Positions 24,655 through 32,444 of a stretch of DNA of 36,180 nt are shown here, piece by piece. Positions within the stretch are counted from its first letter, which is position 1. Each line of letters begins with the position of its first letter. The notes beneath the pieces are model-generated. The model was not told where the DNA came from and did no database searches. It saw only the letters and a list, made by a program, of their open reading frames with translations. Source of the DNA: Candidatus Thorarchaeota archaeon SMTZ1-45 (GTDB lineage Archaea; Asgardarchaeota; Thorarchaeia; Thorarchaeales; Thorarchaeaceae); contig LRSL01000093.1 in assembly GCA_001563335.1 (NCBI GenBank), positions 1 through 36,180 on the forward strand, in the 5' to 3' direction. The position numbers and the translations under genes are program-made.

Positions 24655-25044
24655 ATGACCGATCTGAACGATACCGATATTCAGTTAGAATTCGTTTTCG
24701 AAGGAAACCTCATTCTGAAAGGCATCATAAATAGAATATACGCTCCATTGATCGTAGAAGAGATAAAGTCCAGGCTCCCCTTTGAAGGCAGAACTGCTCT
24801 CATGCGAGGAGAAATGAAAATCACATTGGGCATTTCAAAAGGTAATGCAAAACCAACAAATGAGGTTAAGAAAGCAGATATAGCATACCAACCTCTTGGC
24901 GACTCTTTGGACATCTATCTGAGTGATAAACAAACCTTCAGTCAAGTCAACGTAATTGGGAGAATAATATCGGATGAATCAGATCTTGATGCATTGACTC
25001 AAGTACGTCGAGGAAGTTTGGTCACTATACGATTAGCTAAATGA
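24655..25044 (+). CDS. Cyclophilin-like (PF04126-type) small protein
   Basis: A 129-residue protein matching the archaeal/bacterial cyclophilin-like family: IYAPLIVEEIKSRLPFEGRT, GEMKITLGIS, KKADIAYQPLGDSLDIYLSD and SQVNVIGRIIS align with the family's lP-x-x-g-x-a-x-x-w-G-d-E, D-v-a-Y-w-p and N-v-v-G segments. The fold is a cyclophilin-like barrel, but prolyl-isomerase activity is not established for this family. There is no ribosome site before ATG 24655; a leaderless transcript is plausible. It diverges from the VWA gene across 83 bases and converges on the E2F-like gene. Function unknown. Confidence 0.7.
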   Translation: MTDLNDTDIQLEFVFEGNLILKGIINRIYAPLIVEEIKSRLPFEGRTALMRGEMKITLGISKGNAKPTNEVKKADIAYQPLGDSLDIYLSDKQTFSQVNVIGRIISDESDLDALTQVRRGSLVTIRLAK

Positions 25045-25050
25045 GATTTT

Positions 25051-25602
25051 TCAAAGGCGTTGAAGTTTTGTTATGAGAGCCTTTTTCTCATCAACCTCAA
25101 CTTCTGAAGGATCAACTACCATACCAGCTTCATGAGTTTCAATCCTTACTTCGACACCGGAGTGTTTTACACTTTTAATTCCATTACTAGAGAGTGCTCT
25201 AACACGAAGCTGTGTTGTATTGAATTCTGTCTTGTCTGATGTTTCAACTGCAACGGTTTCTCTGCGAAGTTTAATCTTTGAGATTCGAACTTGTTCTTTG
25301 AGCTCAGCTACTTGAACCTGAAGTTCCTTTCTTTGGCTGCTTTCTTGCTCTAGCTGTGTCTTCAATTCTAAATGAGCTTCACGAGGAACATAATCCTTAG
25401 TCTTGTCAATCCATTTGACAATAGTTCCATCAAATTTGCGAGTTGTGCTAACTTGATTTAGAGCTTTCAAAACAGCAATGATATCGTACACACGACGCTT
25501 TGGGGTATTCAAACGTTCAGCCAGAATATCGCTTCTGATTCCTGATTCCCCACATTCTTTCAGTACTCTGACTGATTCTTTGGCTAGGTCAACTAGTTTC
25601 AA
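25051..25602 (-). CDS. E2F/DP-like winged-helix transcription factor with coiled coil
   Basis: A 183-residue protein. Residues 3-66 follow the E2F/DP DNA-binding domain in order and spacing: VDLAKESVRVLKECGESGI, LAERLNTPKRRVYDIIAVLK and ALNQVSTT, then FDGTIVKWI. The core RRVYDIIAVLKAL (36-48) corresponds to the E2F/DP RRIYDITNVLEGI helix that contacts DNA. As in E2F, a coiled coil follows (LKTQLEQESSQRKELQVQVA, about 80-108), then a beta-rich tail of ~70 residues. The start is TTG 25602 after GGGGTG. A TATA-like box and a 14-base palindrome lie upstream. Related archaeal winged helices could give a partial match, but the motif order is striking. Likely a dimeric regulator. Confidence 0.75.
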   Translation of the reverse strand: MKLVDLAKESVRVLKECGESGIRSDILAERLNTPKRRVYDIIAVLKALNQVSTTRKFDGTIVKWIDKTKDYVPREAHLELKTQLEQESSQRKELQVQVAELKEQVRISKIKLRRETVAVETSDKTEFNTTQLRVRALSSNGIKSVKHSGVEVRIETHEAGMVVDPSEVEVDEKKALITKLQRL

Positions 25603-25631
25603 CTATGCACCCCACTTGAATTCCGGCGGCC

Positions 25632-25645
25632 TGCTCAATTGAGCA
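25632..25645. promoter_or_regulatory. 14-base perfect palindrome, possible operator of the E2F-like gene
   Basis: TGCTCAATTGAGCA is self-complementary. It lies 30-43 bases before the TTG start of the E2F-like gene and just downstream of the transcription start predicted from its TATA box. That position suits a repressor and allows autoregulation. It does not resemble the TTTSGCGC site of eukaryotic E2F. Confidence 0.4.
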
Positions 25646-25669
25646 CACTTCCATCATACATGTAAAGCC

Positions 25670-25680
25670 CCGTATATATG
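25670..25680 (-). promoter_or_regulatory. TATA box for the E2F-like gene
   Basis: On the minus strand the element reads CATATATACGG, a good archaeal TATA match. It would place the start of transcription near 25650, about 50 bases before the TTG start codon at 25602. Called by eye. Confidence 0.4.
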
Positions 25681-25946
25681 GGTTTGTAATTTTCCCATTA
25701 TACGAATCTGTTGCGATTTATCGAACGTATTACTCACATACTACATTAAAAAGAATCTAGTAAAACCCATCTTAGTATTGTTTCGAAAAATGTGAGACTA
25801 CATTATTCGAAATAGTCTCCAAAATTTCGTAGGAGATTTTCCAAACTTGAGTGTCTATAACACATTTGGCTAGACCAGACATTTTTTAACTTGGCAAAAA
25901 GGTTCGAAGAAGCATTGACCACCCAAGACTCGGAGTGGAGCATAAG

Positions 25947-27278
25947 ATGAGTAAGAAGAAAGTAATTATCATGGGAGCAGCGGGTCGCGATTTTCATAAT
26001 TTCAATGTCTTCTTCAGAGATAATGAAGACTACGAGGTTGTTGCGTTCACTGCTGAGCAGATTCCAGGAATTGGTGACAGAATATACCCTCCAGAGCTCT
26101 CGGGACCACTCTATCCTAATGGAATCAAGATCTATCCAGAGGAGCACCTTCCTGAACTCATCAAGGAGTATGATGTTGAACAATGTATATTGGCTTACTC
26201 AGACCTACCACATGAGGTTGTAGGCCACAAAATTGCATGGGTGAATAGCCTTGGTCCTGATATGCGATTGATGGGACCAAGTACTACTATGATAAAAAGC
26301 AAGAAGCCTGTAATTGCAATATGTGCTGTCCGGACGGGATGTGGGAAGAGTCAGACTTCGAGACGCGTGAACCAGATTCTGGTGGACATGGGGCTTAAAC
26401 CTGTCAATATTCGACATCCGATGCCATATGACCCGGACCTTACGACACAGATTGCACAACGCTATGCAAATCTTGAGGATATGGATAAGTATCGTTGCAC
26501 AATTGAAGAACGTGAAGAATATGAACCTATGATAAAGATTGGAGTCATTCTTTATGCTGGTGTAGACTATGGTAAAATACTTGAACAAGCTGAAGCTGAA
26601 GCTGATGTGATCACATGGGATGGAGGTAACAACGACTTCCCATTCTATAAACCAGACCTTCTAATTGTTCTAACTGATCCTCATAGACCCAGCCATGAGA
26701 TCACCTACTACCCAGGTGAAACAAACCTCCGAATGGCTGACGTAGTCGTAATAAACAAGATCGATACTGCAGATTACGAGGATATCGAGGAGGTCAGAGA
26801 AAATATAATGATTGTCAACCCCAATGCAATGATTGTTGATGCAGCCTCTCCACTCACAATTGATGATATTGAAAAGATCCGAGGAAAACGGGTTATTGTG
26901 GTAGAGGATGGTCCAACTGTCACTCATGGTGATATGCCCTATGGTGCTGGATATATTGCGGCTAGGAAGGCAGGTGCAGTCATTGTAGATCCTAGACCAT
27001 TTGCCATTGGAAGCATTGAGGATACTTTTGAGAAATATTCACATCTAGAGGATGTTTTACCCGCGATGGGTTATGGTAAGAAGCAGATGGAGGAGCTCCA
27101 ACATACCATCAATAAGTCAGATGCTGAAGCAATCGTTATTGGTACTCCAATAGACCTCAATCGTGTTATTAAGATTGACAAACCAAATGTCAGAGTACGA
27201 TATGATCTTCAAGAGATCGGCAGGCCAAATCTTGAGGATGTCCTATCCGAGTTCGTTAAGAAACATGGACTAAAGTAG
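25947..27278 (+). CDS. COG2403-type P-loop GTPase / cyclic 2,3-diphosphoglycerate synthetase-like protein
   Basis: A 443-residue cytoplasmic protein. It opens with VIIMGAAGRDFHNFNVFFRD, the hallmark of the COG2403 family, followed by a Rossmann-like N-terminal domain. A P-loop follows at AICAVRTGCGKSQTSR (Walker A about 127-136), then ITWDGGNNDFPFYKPDLLIV, VVINKID (a G4-like NKxD motif) and VVEDGPTVTHGDMPYGAGY. Relatives are often annotated as predicted GTPases or as cyclic 2,3-diphosphoglycerate synthetase because of similarity to that enzyme; which is right here cannot be told from sequence. ATG 25947 follows GGAG by six bases; a GTG at 25935 would include that site. The transcript ends at a clear hairpin. 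Confidence 0.8.
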   Translation: MSKKKVIIMGAAGRDFHNFNVFFRDNEDYEVVAFTAEQIPGIGDRIYPPELSGPLYPNGIKIYPEEHLPELIKEYDVEQCILAYSDLPHEVVGHKIAWVNSLGPDMRLMGPSTTMIKSKKPVIAICAVRTGCGKSQTSRRVNQILVDMGLKPVNIRHPMPYDPDLTTQIAQRYANLEDMDKYRCTIEEREEYEPMIKIGVILYAGVDYGKILEQAEAEADVITWDGGNNDFPFYKPDLLIVLTDPHRPSHEITYYPGETNLRMADVVVINKIDTADYEDIEEVRENIMIVNPNAMIVDAASPLTIDDIEKIRGKRVIVVEDGPTVTHGDMPYGAGYIAARKAGAVIVDPRPFAIGSIEDTFEKYSHLEDVLPAMGYGKKQMEELQHTINKSDAEAIVIGTPIDLNRVIKIDKPNVRVRYDLQEIGRPNLEDVLSEFVKKHGLK

Positions 27279-27285
27279 AATAACT

Positions 27286-27303
27286 GGGGGAGCAAACTCC
27301 CCC
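27286..27303. terminator. Hairpin terminator after the GTPase gene
   Basis: GGGGGAG (27286-27292) and CTCCCCC (27297-27303) form a perfect seven-base-pair, G/C-rich stem with the loop CAAA, followed by a T-rich stretch (TTGGATTTCTACTTCT). It lies seven bases after the stop and 20 bases before the end of the convergent membrane-protein gene, so it may serve both. Confidence 0.6.
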
Positions 27304-27322
27304 TTGGATTTCTACTTCTAAT

Positions 27323-28270
27323 TCACAGAACATATTCTGGAAAATCGCTTATTCCCTTCCGAGAATCCAAATCTCGGTATAGTACTGTTGCGAAGATATA
27401 ATTCAATGAACCAAAAAGCAGAGCTGAAATTAGAGACTGAATAAGGGCAGTATATGATTCTGGTAGGAAAGTGAAAGCTAGCACAACGCTAACAATTAAC
27501 CCCAAGACAAAGGTGGCAAGAATGAGAAGTATCAAACCTCCGAAAACATGGAAGAAATTACCACTTGTTAGCTCCCAAGACCTCTTCAAAGAGTCAAATG
27601 CTGATAGATCTGAATCAATCACAATTGCTAGTGTTGGAGTAAACCGGACTTGGAGGTAGATAAGGAAAATTCCCCCTATTATTAGGATACCTAAAGCTGA
27701 CATCAACAGCTCTATAGATTGTGGTGGAATGATAGGATTTAATGGGTCTGAGAGATCAATCATTTCCAAAGCTCTGAAAGCCAGTATTGTAAATGGTGTG
27801 AGTACAATTGCAATAAAAGCAGAAAGAATTAGCTGTACAACTATGACATTCAATACTCGTCCAATAGAATGTGAGAAACTAGTACCAATATCTCCTCTTT
27901 TTTCACCATATTCATCAAGAGTAAACTTGATTGCAGCACCAGCGATGATTGCATTAAGGACAAATGCGAATATAGCAAATCCCATTGAAACGGTTACCAG
28001 TGTGAAATCTGATATTGGGTCAAGAAAGAGGCTTATCATATAGCTGATGGGGTCTGTACTTAGGGTTCCAAATAGATCAAACATTACTGAGAGAAGTAAA
28101 AAAGACCCGCCTACCAATGTCGCTCCTATAATACCAACAATGATGATGTATTGGATTAAATTTCGATACCATAATGAAATTGTTCTAGTAACAAGTTCAG
28201 AGGCACTACCTGCATAGTCATGGGCTATTGACTGAGAGGGGGCTATTCCAAGATCATCTTCAAAGGCCAT
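27323..28270 (-). CDS. Multi-helix membrane protein (YciC/glycerophosphodiester-phosphodiesterase-membrane-domain-like)
   Basis: A 315-residue protein with a soluble N-terminus of about 35 residues and six hydrophobic helices. The segment VRFTPTLAIVIDSDLSAFDS followed by LKRSWELTSGNFFHVFGGLI is typical of a broad family of bacterial and archaeal membrane proteins (YciC-like, or the membrane domain next to glycerophosphodiester phosphodiesterases), where a conserved A/L-x-x-S-W-x-L-T-x-G-x-x-W/F precedes a helix. No enzyme motif is seen. ATG 28270 follows a purine-poor leader (GAGGATTTCAA). The gene converges on the GTPase. Function unknown. Confidence 0.65.
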   Translation of the reverse strand: MAFEDDLGIAPSQSIAHDYAGSASELVTRTISLWYRNLIQYIIIVGIIGATLVGGSFLLLSVMFDLFGTLSTDPISYMISLFLDPISDFTLVTVSMGFAIFAFVLNAIIAGAAIKFTLDEYGEKRGDIGTSFSHSIGRVLNVIVVQLILSAFIAIVLTPFTILAFRALEMIDLSDPLNPIIPPQSIELLMSALGILIIGGIFLIYLQVRFTPTLAIVIDSDLSAFDSLKRSWELTSGNFFHVFGGLILLILATFVLGLIVSVVLAFTFLPESYTALIQSLISALLFGSLNYIFATVLYRDLDSRKGISDFPEYVL

Positions 28271-28353
28271 TTGAAATCCTCATTATATTTTGTTGCTACC
28301 AATTTGTTATAACAACTACGCATCCGAGGAGAACCTTGTAATGTGATATCGAC

Positions 28354-29949
28354 CTATGCAGGTTTAGGTCTATTATCAATGATCTCCATGAATTTCATAC
28401 CACCAGCTCGTTCAACTAGTTCTTCGAAGTCAATGATGGTCACACTTGGAGTCACCTCTGCGTTTGTCTTAGTTACCTGCTGAATATCTAAGATTAAGGA
28501 TTTGTAATCATTTGAGATAGGGCCTCTGGGGGCGACATAGAGATTCAAGACATCCATACTATATGGATCTGACATATCTTCCTTGGCAACCTCAATTTGA
28601 ACTTCTTCAATCTGACTGTTTGAGAGGAGCATCTCTCTGAGTGCAGTAAGATTGACAGTTGCGCCTTTGATCTTCTTCTCACTTATACCCATGATTTCCA
28701 TCTGAGCTTGTGCATCATTCGTCCTACCAATATCCCAAAAGAAGGGACCATCAAACTCACAGTGAGGACATTTACCTTTCTCCTGATGTGAGGCCACATC
28801 ACCAAGCAGGAATCCTTCAAACACAGTACCAGTCCCATCAAGGTGGAATAGGCACATATGTCCAGATTCATCTTCACCAACGAAATCATAGGTTCCATCA
28901 TCATTGAACTTAATGAGCTCGAAAGCAAGCATCAAGGGAGACACATTATGATATGGTCCATGACGATTGCACTGGACAGCGAATGATATCTTGCTCTCAG
29001 AGGATGCATATCCACCAACAACACGAACCTCCTTGGCACCCTTCTCTGTTAGGGTTTCAACCATTTCATCAACCACAGGTTCATAGATTTTTTCACCAGC
29101 TAAAAGCAGAACACACCTCTCAGGAGCTTCATAGTTAGTCGCATCCTTCATTGTTCTGAAGAATCTGTTTCGAAGATAGCTTGGCATTCCTGCAAATCCA
29201 TTCACCTTGAATAGACCTGCTAGATCGACAAGTCTCTCACTGGGAATTGCACCACCAGCACTAGTAGCAACATAGAACTTTGACATCTGCTTAAGACCTA
29301 AGTTGACAGCATGCCAACCAAGATGAGGGGCATAAGGAAAGAGGTTCATGCTAATCAGCTCCCACCCACTGTCGACAAAAGGATCAATTGACATCTGCCC
29401 AACTTTGACACAGTTTTTATACAAGAGATCATTGTCATATCGAGTTAAGAAGACTGGAGAAGGTAATCCAGAAGCTCTCCCTGAACTAAGCCAGAATTGC
29501 AGTGGTGAGAACTGATACGTTGCTCTTTCTTTCAACCGAGCTGTCGCAGCTTCTTTGCCAATTCGCAGCTTGACCTTTGCACCATTGTTACGTATGAATT
29601 TGGCTAGTTCCCTATGACCTGCTTCATTTGCATACTTCATAAGATTACCAATTGCCTCAGCAGATTCTCGGGGTTTGCCATCAACTTCTGTTGGATTCAG
29701 CACGAATTTCTGGATGTGTTCCCTGTAGTCGATTTTTTTGACAAGGGGAATGTTGTATTTAGCCCAGTCCTCGATGCAGGTAATGTTGAATGGGTCAATA
29801 TTGTTGTCTTTGAACAATTTTCGGTAGTATTGATGATTCGGCCATACTTGATACCGAATAAACGCTCTGAATTTCTTGTCTTGGATATCTTTTATCTCAT
29901 GATGATTTGTCTTCTTCAACTCTTGAAATGTGAATGTATCCTTAGTCAA
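28354..29949 (-). CDS. PaaK-like adenylate-forming protein (phenylacetate-CoA ligase family)
   Basis: A 531-residue protein with the layout of phenylacetate-CoA ligases: FRAFIRYQVWPNHQYYRKLF and DDWAKYNIPLVKK-like N-terminal segments, an AMP-binding P-loop region FWLSSGRASGLPSPVFLTRY (about 153-170), VNGFAGMPSYLRNRF, RVVGGYASSESKISF (the YGxTE-like motif), a CPHC pair, and a C-terminal ATTEMPT-like lid containing KIKGATVNLTALREMLLSN. The P-loop lacks the usual T-T-G and Lys, so the acyl substrate or activity may differ. TTG 29949 is chosen because GGAGG lies seven bases upstream; the frame is open to 30039 without a ribosome site. A TATA-like AAATTTATTATG lies about 55 bases upstream. Confidence 0.75.
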   Translation of the reverse strand: MTKDTFTFQELKKTNHHEIKDIQDKKFRAFIRYQVWPNHQYYRKLFKDNNIDPFNITCIEDWAKYNIPLVKKIDYREHIQKFVLNPTEVDGKPRESAEAIGNLMKYANEAGHRELAKFIRNNGAKVKLRIGKEAATARLKERATYQFSPLQFWLSSGRASGLPSPVFLTRYDNDLLYKNCVKVGQMSIDPFVDSGWELISMNLFPYAPHLGWHAVNLGLKQMSKFYVATSAGGAIPSERLVDLAGLFKVNGFAGMPSYLRNRFFRTMKDATNYEAPERCVLLLAGEKIYEPVVDEMVETLTEKGAKEVRVVGGYASSESKISFAVQCNRHGPYHNVSPLMLAFELIKFNDDGTYDFVGEDESGHMCLFHLDGTGTVFEGFLLGDVASHQEKGKCPHCEFDGPFFWDIGRTNDAQAQMEIMGISEKKIKGATVNLTALREMLLSNSQIEEVQIEVAKEDMSDPYSMDVLNLYVAPRGPISNDYKSLILDIQQVTKTNAEVTPSVTIIDFEELVERAGGMKFMEIIDNRPKPA

Positions 29950-30124
29950 TTGATAACCTCCATGGAGTGATGCATCCGCAGTATCGCGAGCAAAGCCAGC
30001 ATAATAAATTTGTGAGCAATGATAATTTACGAAATACACGCCTTTAAGGGTCTAAAGTAGAAACCCATAATAGACTAGTTCACAGTGAACAATCGTCTAA
30101 GACTATTAGTAAGGAGTGATATCA

Positions 30125-30556
30125 TTGTCAGAAGCTGACGAAAAACTGCAGAAGGGTATCATTGAACTCGACAAAGGGAATGACAAGAAGGCATTCAGTC
30201 TTTTTAAAGAGGTCTTTGAAGAGAGACAGGAAAGACTCCTCAAGAAGGTGCAGGATAATCCGAAGTCTCCAACATTAATGTTAGATGCACTCTATATGAT
30301 TCACGGACTTGTATGGCTGAGAGTGGCAGAAGCAGGAAAAGAGAAGAAACATAGTGTCGAACTTCTAGGAAAAGCAGTGGGCACAGTTGAGGCAGCAAGA
30401 ACAGCTTTGGGACCACTGGTGACAGGTCTTGCTCAATGGGCTAAAGAGAAGAACATCAAAGTAGTCCACAACAAAGCATTAGGACTTCTTGCTGCAACAA
30501 AGGACCTTGAAGATATGGCAAAGAAGGCTTTAGAAGCGAGTCGAAGAATGGGGTAA
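30125..30556 (+). CDS. Helical (TPR-like) protein, unknown function
   Basis: A 143-residue soluble all-helical protein. The first helices (LQKGIIELDKGNDKKAFSLF, KEVFEERQERLLKKVQ) resemble one TPR unit, and the rest (LDALYMIHGLVWLRVAEAGK; ALGLLAATKDLEDMAKKALE) continues as helix pairs. TTG 30125 is chosen because AAGGAG lies eight bases upstream; GTG 30116 overlaps that site. It diverges from the PaaK-like gene across 175 bases. No family is recognised. Confidence 0.65.
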   Translation: MSEADEKLQKGIIELDKGNDKKAFSLFKEVFEERQERLLKKVQDNPKSPTLMLDALYMIHGLVWLRVAEAGKEKKHSVELLGKAVGTVEAARTALGPLVTGLAQWAKEKNIKVVHNKALGLLAATKDLEDMAKKALEASRRMG

Positions 30557-30603
30557 TATATCACCAGCTCATCTGATTATTGAATCACACCTATTTTGAA
30601 GTC

Positions 30604-30939
30604 TTACTTTTTCATATGTTCAGACCATTCTTCAGCAGAGAATCGTTCTTCCATTATTTCAAGCTCAGAGAGAATCGCAGATTCAAGGTCTACTCCAAAT
30701 GTGTTAGCAATTTGTGTAAAGAGATTGAAAGCTTGTGCGAACTCACGATTCAGATCTTCTTTCTTTGGAGCTTCATGCCCCATACCTATGACCTTGTAAC
30801 CTTCTTTTATTGTGATATATCTGGAAATCTCTCCCAGCTCCTCTATCAGATGGGAAAAAACTAGTGAAGCAGGAAATCTATCCCATCCGCGCGCCTTATC
30901 GAACTTGTCAAGTTTTTCTTGGATTTCTCGGAGATGCAT
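30604..30939 (-). CDS. MazG-like nucleotide pyrophosphohydrolase
   Basis: A 111-residue helical protein of MazG type: HLIEELGEISRYI carries the EExxE motif and EFAQAFNLFTQIANTFGVDL with ESAILSELEIMEERF matches the second half of the fold. MazG enzymes hydrolyse NTPs to NMP and pyrophosphate using Mg2+. The second metal motif is normally ExxD; here it reads EFAQ, so one metal-binding Asp is replaced by Gln and activity may be reduced or altered. The ATG directly abuts the stop codon of the upstream tRNA-binding-domain gene, so the pair is translationally coupled. GAGG lies about nine bases before the start. Confidence 0.75.
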   Translation of the reverse strand: MHLREIQEKLDKFDKARGWDRFPASLVFSHLIEELGEISRYITIKEGYKVIGMGHEAPKKEDLNREFAQAFNLFTQIANTFGVDLESAILSELEIMEERFSAEEWSEHMKK

Positions 30940-31704
30940 CTATATCATCCTCTTTGTGATTTCTATTACTTTGTAACGAGCTTGGTCTATTGCTGATGGA
31001 GGGGGATTCTTCATTGGTCCGAGTACTGTATCTTCTGGAAGTGGGGTGCCTCCAAGAAACATAGCCTCACTTATACTACCCATCATCTCAACAGGGGGTA
31101 GAACAGCACATGCTAGTTTTAAACCTGGTTTAATATCGCGGATATTAGTGACAATCTTCCAGATTCTAGTACCATCAGTGCATCTACATTCGGTAAGATT
31201 TTTTGAGTCTTGTACATTTTGAACTTTACTTACCTCTACTGCGAGAATATCGACTGCAAATGCAGGGTCATCAGGAAAATCTTGAAGTTTCACTTTCAAT
31301 CTCTCAACAATTCGAAAAGAATAGTACACATTTGCGAGGTTGAGGGTTTCATTGATGGTTGAAGGTCTGTAGCCATATGACTTAATGGCTTCTTCAAGAA
31401 CACTTCTAAATTCTGATATACTATCAACAAGCTTCTCTGTAACCTCCAGCTCCGCGACATTTGGTGCAGGAATATATGAGTATTTGATTTCATAAATCAG
31501 ACTTCCAGCTTTCTGGAGAGCAGCTGCAAGTCGTGAATAGTCAACATGTAGCTTGAGTTTTCTATTGCCCACAGTTTCATGCAGACGCCTAAGTGCATCT
31601 TCAAGCACTAGTAATCTAGCATCCTTCGCAGTATCCATCAGATTCATCAAATCTACTGAATCAAAGACCTCAGATAAACCTCTCTCACGAGGTAAGGAGG
31701 CCAC
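30940..31704 (-). CDS. Protein with C-terminal EMAPII/PheT-type tRNA-binding OB domain
   Basis: A 254-residue protein. The first ~165 residues are helical, with LLVLEDALRRLHETVGNRK, LIYEIKYSYIPAPNVAEL and ERLKVKLQDFPDDPAFAVDI. Residues about 165-235 look like a tRNA-binding OB fold: RIWKIVTNIRDIKPGLKLAC, AVLPPVEMMGSISEAMFLGG, corresponding to V-T-N-a-x-x-i-x-x-G and r-G-x-x-S-e-G-M in EMAPII/CsaA/PheT domains. The SEGM motif reads SEAM. The start is GTG 31704 with no good ribosome site; a later in-frame start is possible. It is co-transcribed with the MazG-like gene. It may bind tRNA or assist a tRNA synthetase. Confidence 0.65.
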   Translation of the reverse strand: MASLPRERGLSEVFDSVDLMNLMDTAKDARLLVLEDALRRLHETVGNRKLKLHVDYSRLAAALQKAGSLIYEIKYSYIPAPNVAELEVTEKLVDSISEFRSVLEEAIKSYGYRPSTINETLNLANVYYSFRIVERLKVKLQDFPDDPAFAVDILAVEVSKVQNVQDSKNLTECRCTDGTRIWKIVTNIRDIKPGLKLACAVLPPVEMMGSISEAMFLGGTPLPEDTVLGPMKNPPPSAIDQARYKVIEITKRMI

Positions 31705-31767
31705 ACGAAGTGATATAAAGACACGCGCGATATTCCAGCAAGATTTCAGCAGTGGGAGCTATGCACC

Positions 31768-32379
31768 TTGATACAAGCCGTGTACATCCTAATTGCAGAT
31801 AGTGGTCTTTGTGTCCTCGATAGGAAATATGGTGAGGCAGACATGGATCCCAATCTCATTAGTGGATTTCTTACAGCTCTAATACAGTTCGGCCGTGAAC
31901 TCAGTGATGGAAATCGAGTTCATGTGATTGATTTTGGTGCTTTCGACATTTGCCTCTCACTCAAGGACAATATAATTGTAGCAGCTATAGTAGACAAAGT
32001 TGATGATGGGAATGCTGCTATGGCAGTTCTTGGTGAAGTCAACAATGCTTTCTCAAAGAATTATGGCAACATGCTTCAAGAATGGGATGGTAACCTTGAG
32101 CCTTTCGAGTCATTCTATAGACCATTGGATGAGATTACAAAAGATGGTCATGCATCAGAAACTAAGATTGTAGTGCCAGTTCTGAGGGGAAAGATCAATC
32201 CTATGCTTGTTCGTTTGGGTCAGATGAGTCAGATGACCTTTGATGTAGCAAAGATGTGTAATGGAAAGCTCACAACAAGGGATATTGCAGACCAACTTGG
32301 TATGCACATGAAAGAGGTTCAGAAGTCACTCAATGTACTTGAGGATATGAAAATCCTTGAGTGGAAAGAGATTGGGTAA
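31768..32379 (+). CDS. Longin-like domain protein with C-terminal winged helix
   Basis: A 203-residue protein. Residues 1-130 follow the longin/roadblock-type pattern seen in archaeal proteins: AVYILIADSGLCVLDRKYGE, LISGFLTALIQFGRELSDG, VIDFGAFDICLSLKDNIIVA and EVNNAFSKNYGNMLQEW. In eukaryotes longin domains occur in SNAREs, adaptor subunits and GEFs of small GTPases. The C-terminal ~60 residues are a winged helix (LTTRDIADQLGMHMKEVQKS, LNVLEDMKILEW). TTG 31768 follows GGGAG by nine bases. It diverges from the tRNA-binding-domain gene by 63 bases. A partner GTPase is not in the window. Role: perhaps signalling to, or regulation with, a small GTPase. Confidence 0.7.
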   Translation: MIQAVYILIADSGLCVLDRKYGEADMDPNLISGFLTALIQFGRELSDGNRVHVIDFGAFDICLSLKDNIIVAAIVDKVDDGNAAMAVLGEVNNAFSKNYGNMLQEWDGNLEPFESFYRPLDEITKDGHASETKIVVPVLRGKINPMLVRLGQMSQMTFDVAKMCNGKLTTRDIADQLGMHMKEVQKSLNVLEDMKILEWKEIG

Positions 32380-32444
32380 AACCATATGAATCCTATTTCA
32401 TTCTGACTCTATCTAATTGTTTCATATCTATGATGATATTCAAG

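Larger units (their letters stand above)
25603..25946. other. Divergent intergenic region with promoters, no gene seen
   Basis: This 344-base gap separates the E2F-like gene (leftward) from the GTPase (rightward). It contains a TATA-like box and a palindrome for the E2F-like gene, a short inverted repeat (CGAAAT at 25808, ATTTCG at 25824) and a TATA-like CTATAACA near 25855 for the GTPase. A GGTTCGAAG stretch near 25910 is not part of a tRNA fold. No small coding frame is convincing. Confidence 0.5.

Noticed and set aside
25905..25920. GGTTCGAAG resembling a tRNA T-arm
   Set aside because: No acceptor, D or anticodon stem can be drawn around it.
26205..26588. Leftward frame of 127 codons inside the GTPase gene
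   Set aside because: It is antisense to a conserved gene, has no ribosome site, and its His/Cys/Tyr-rich sequence is typical of a shadow frame.
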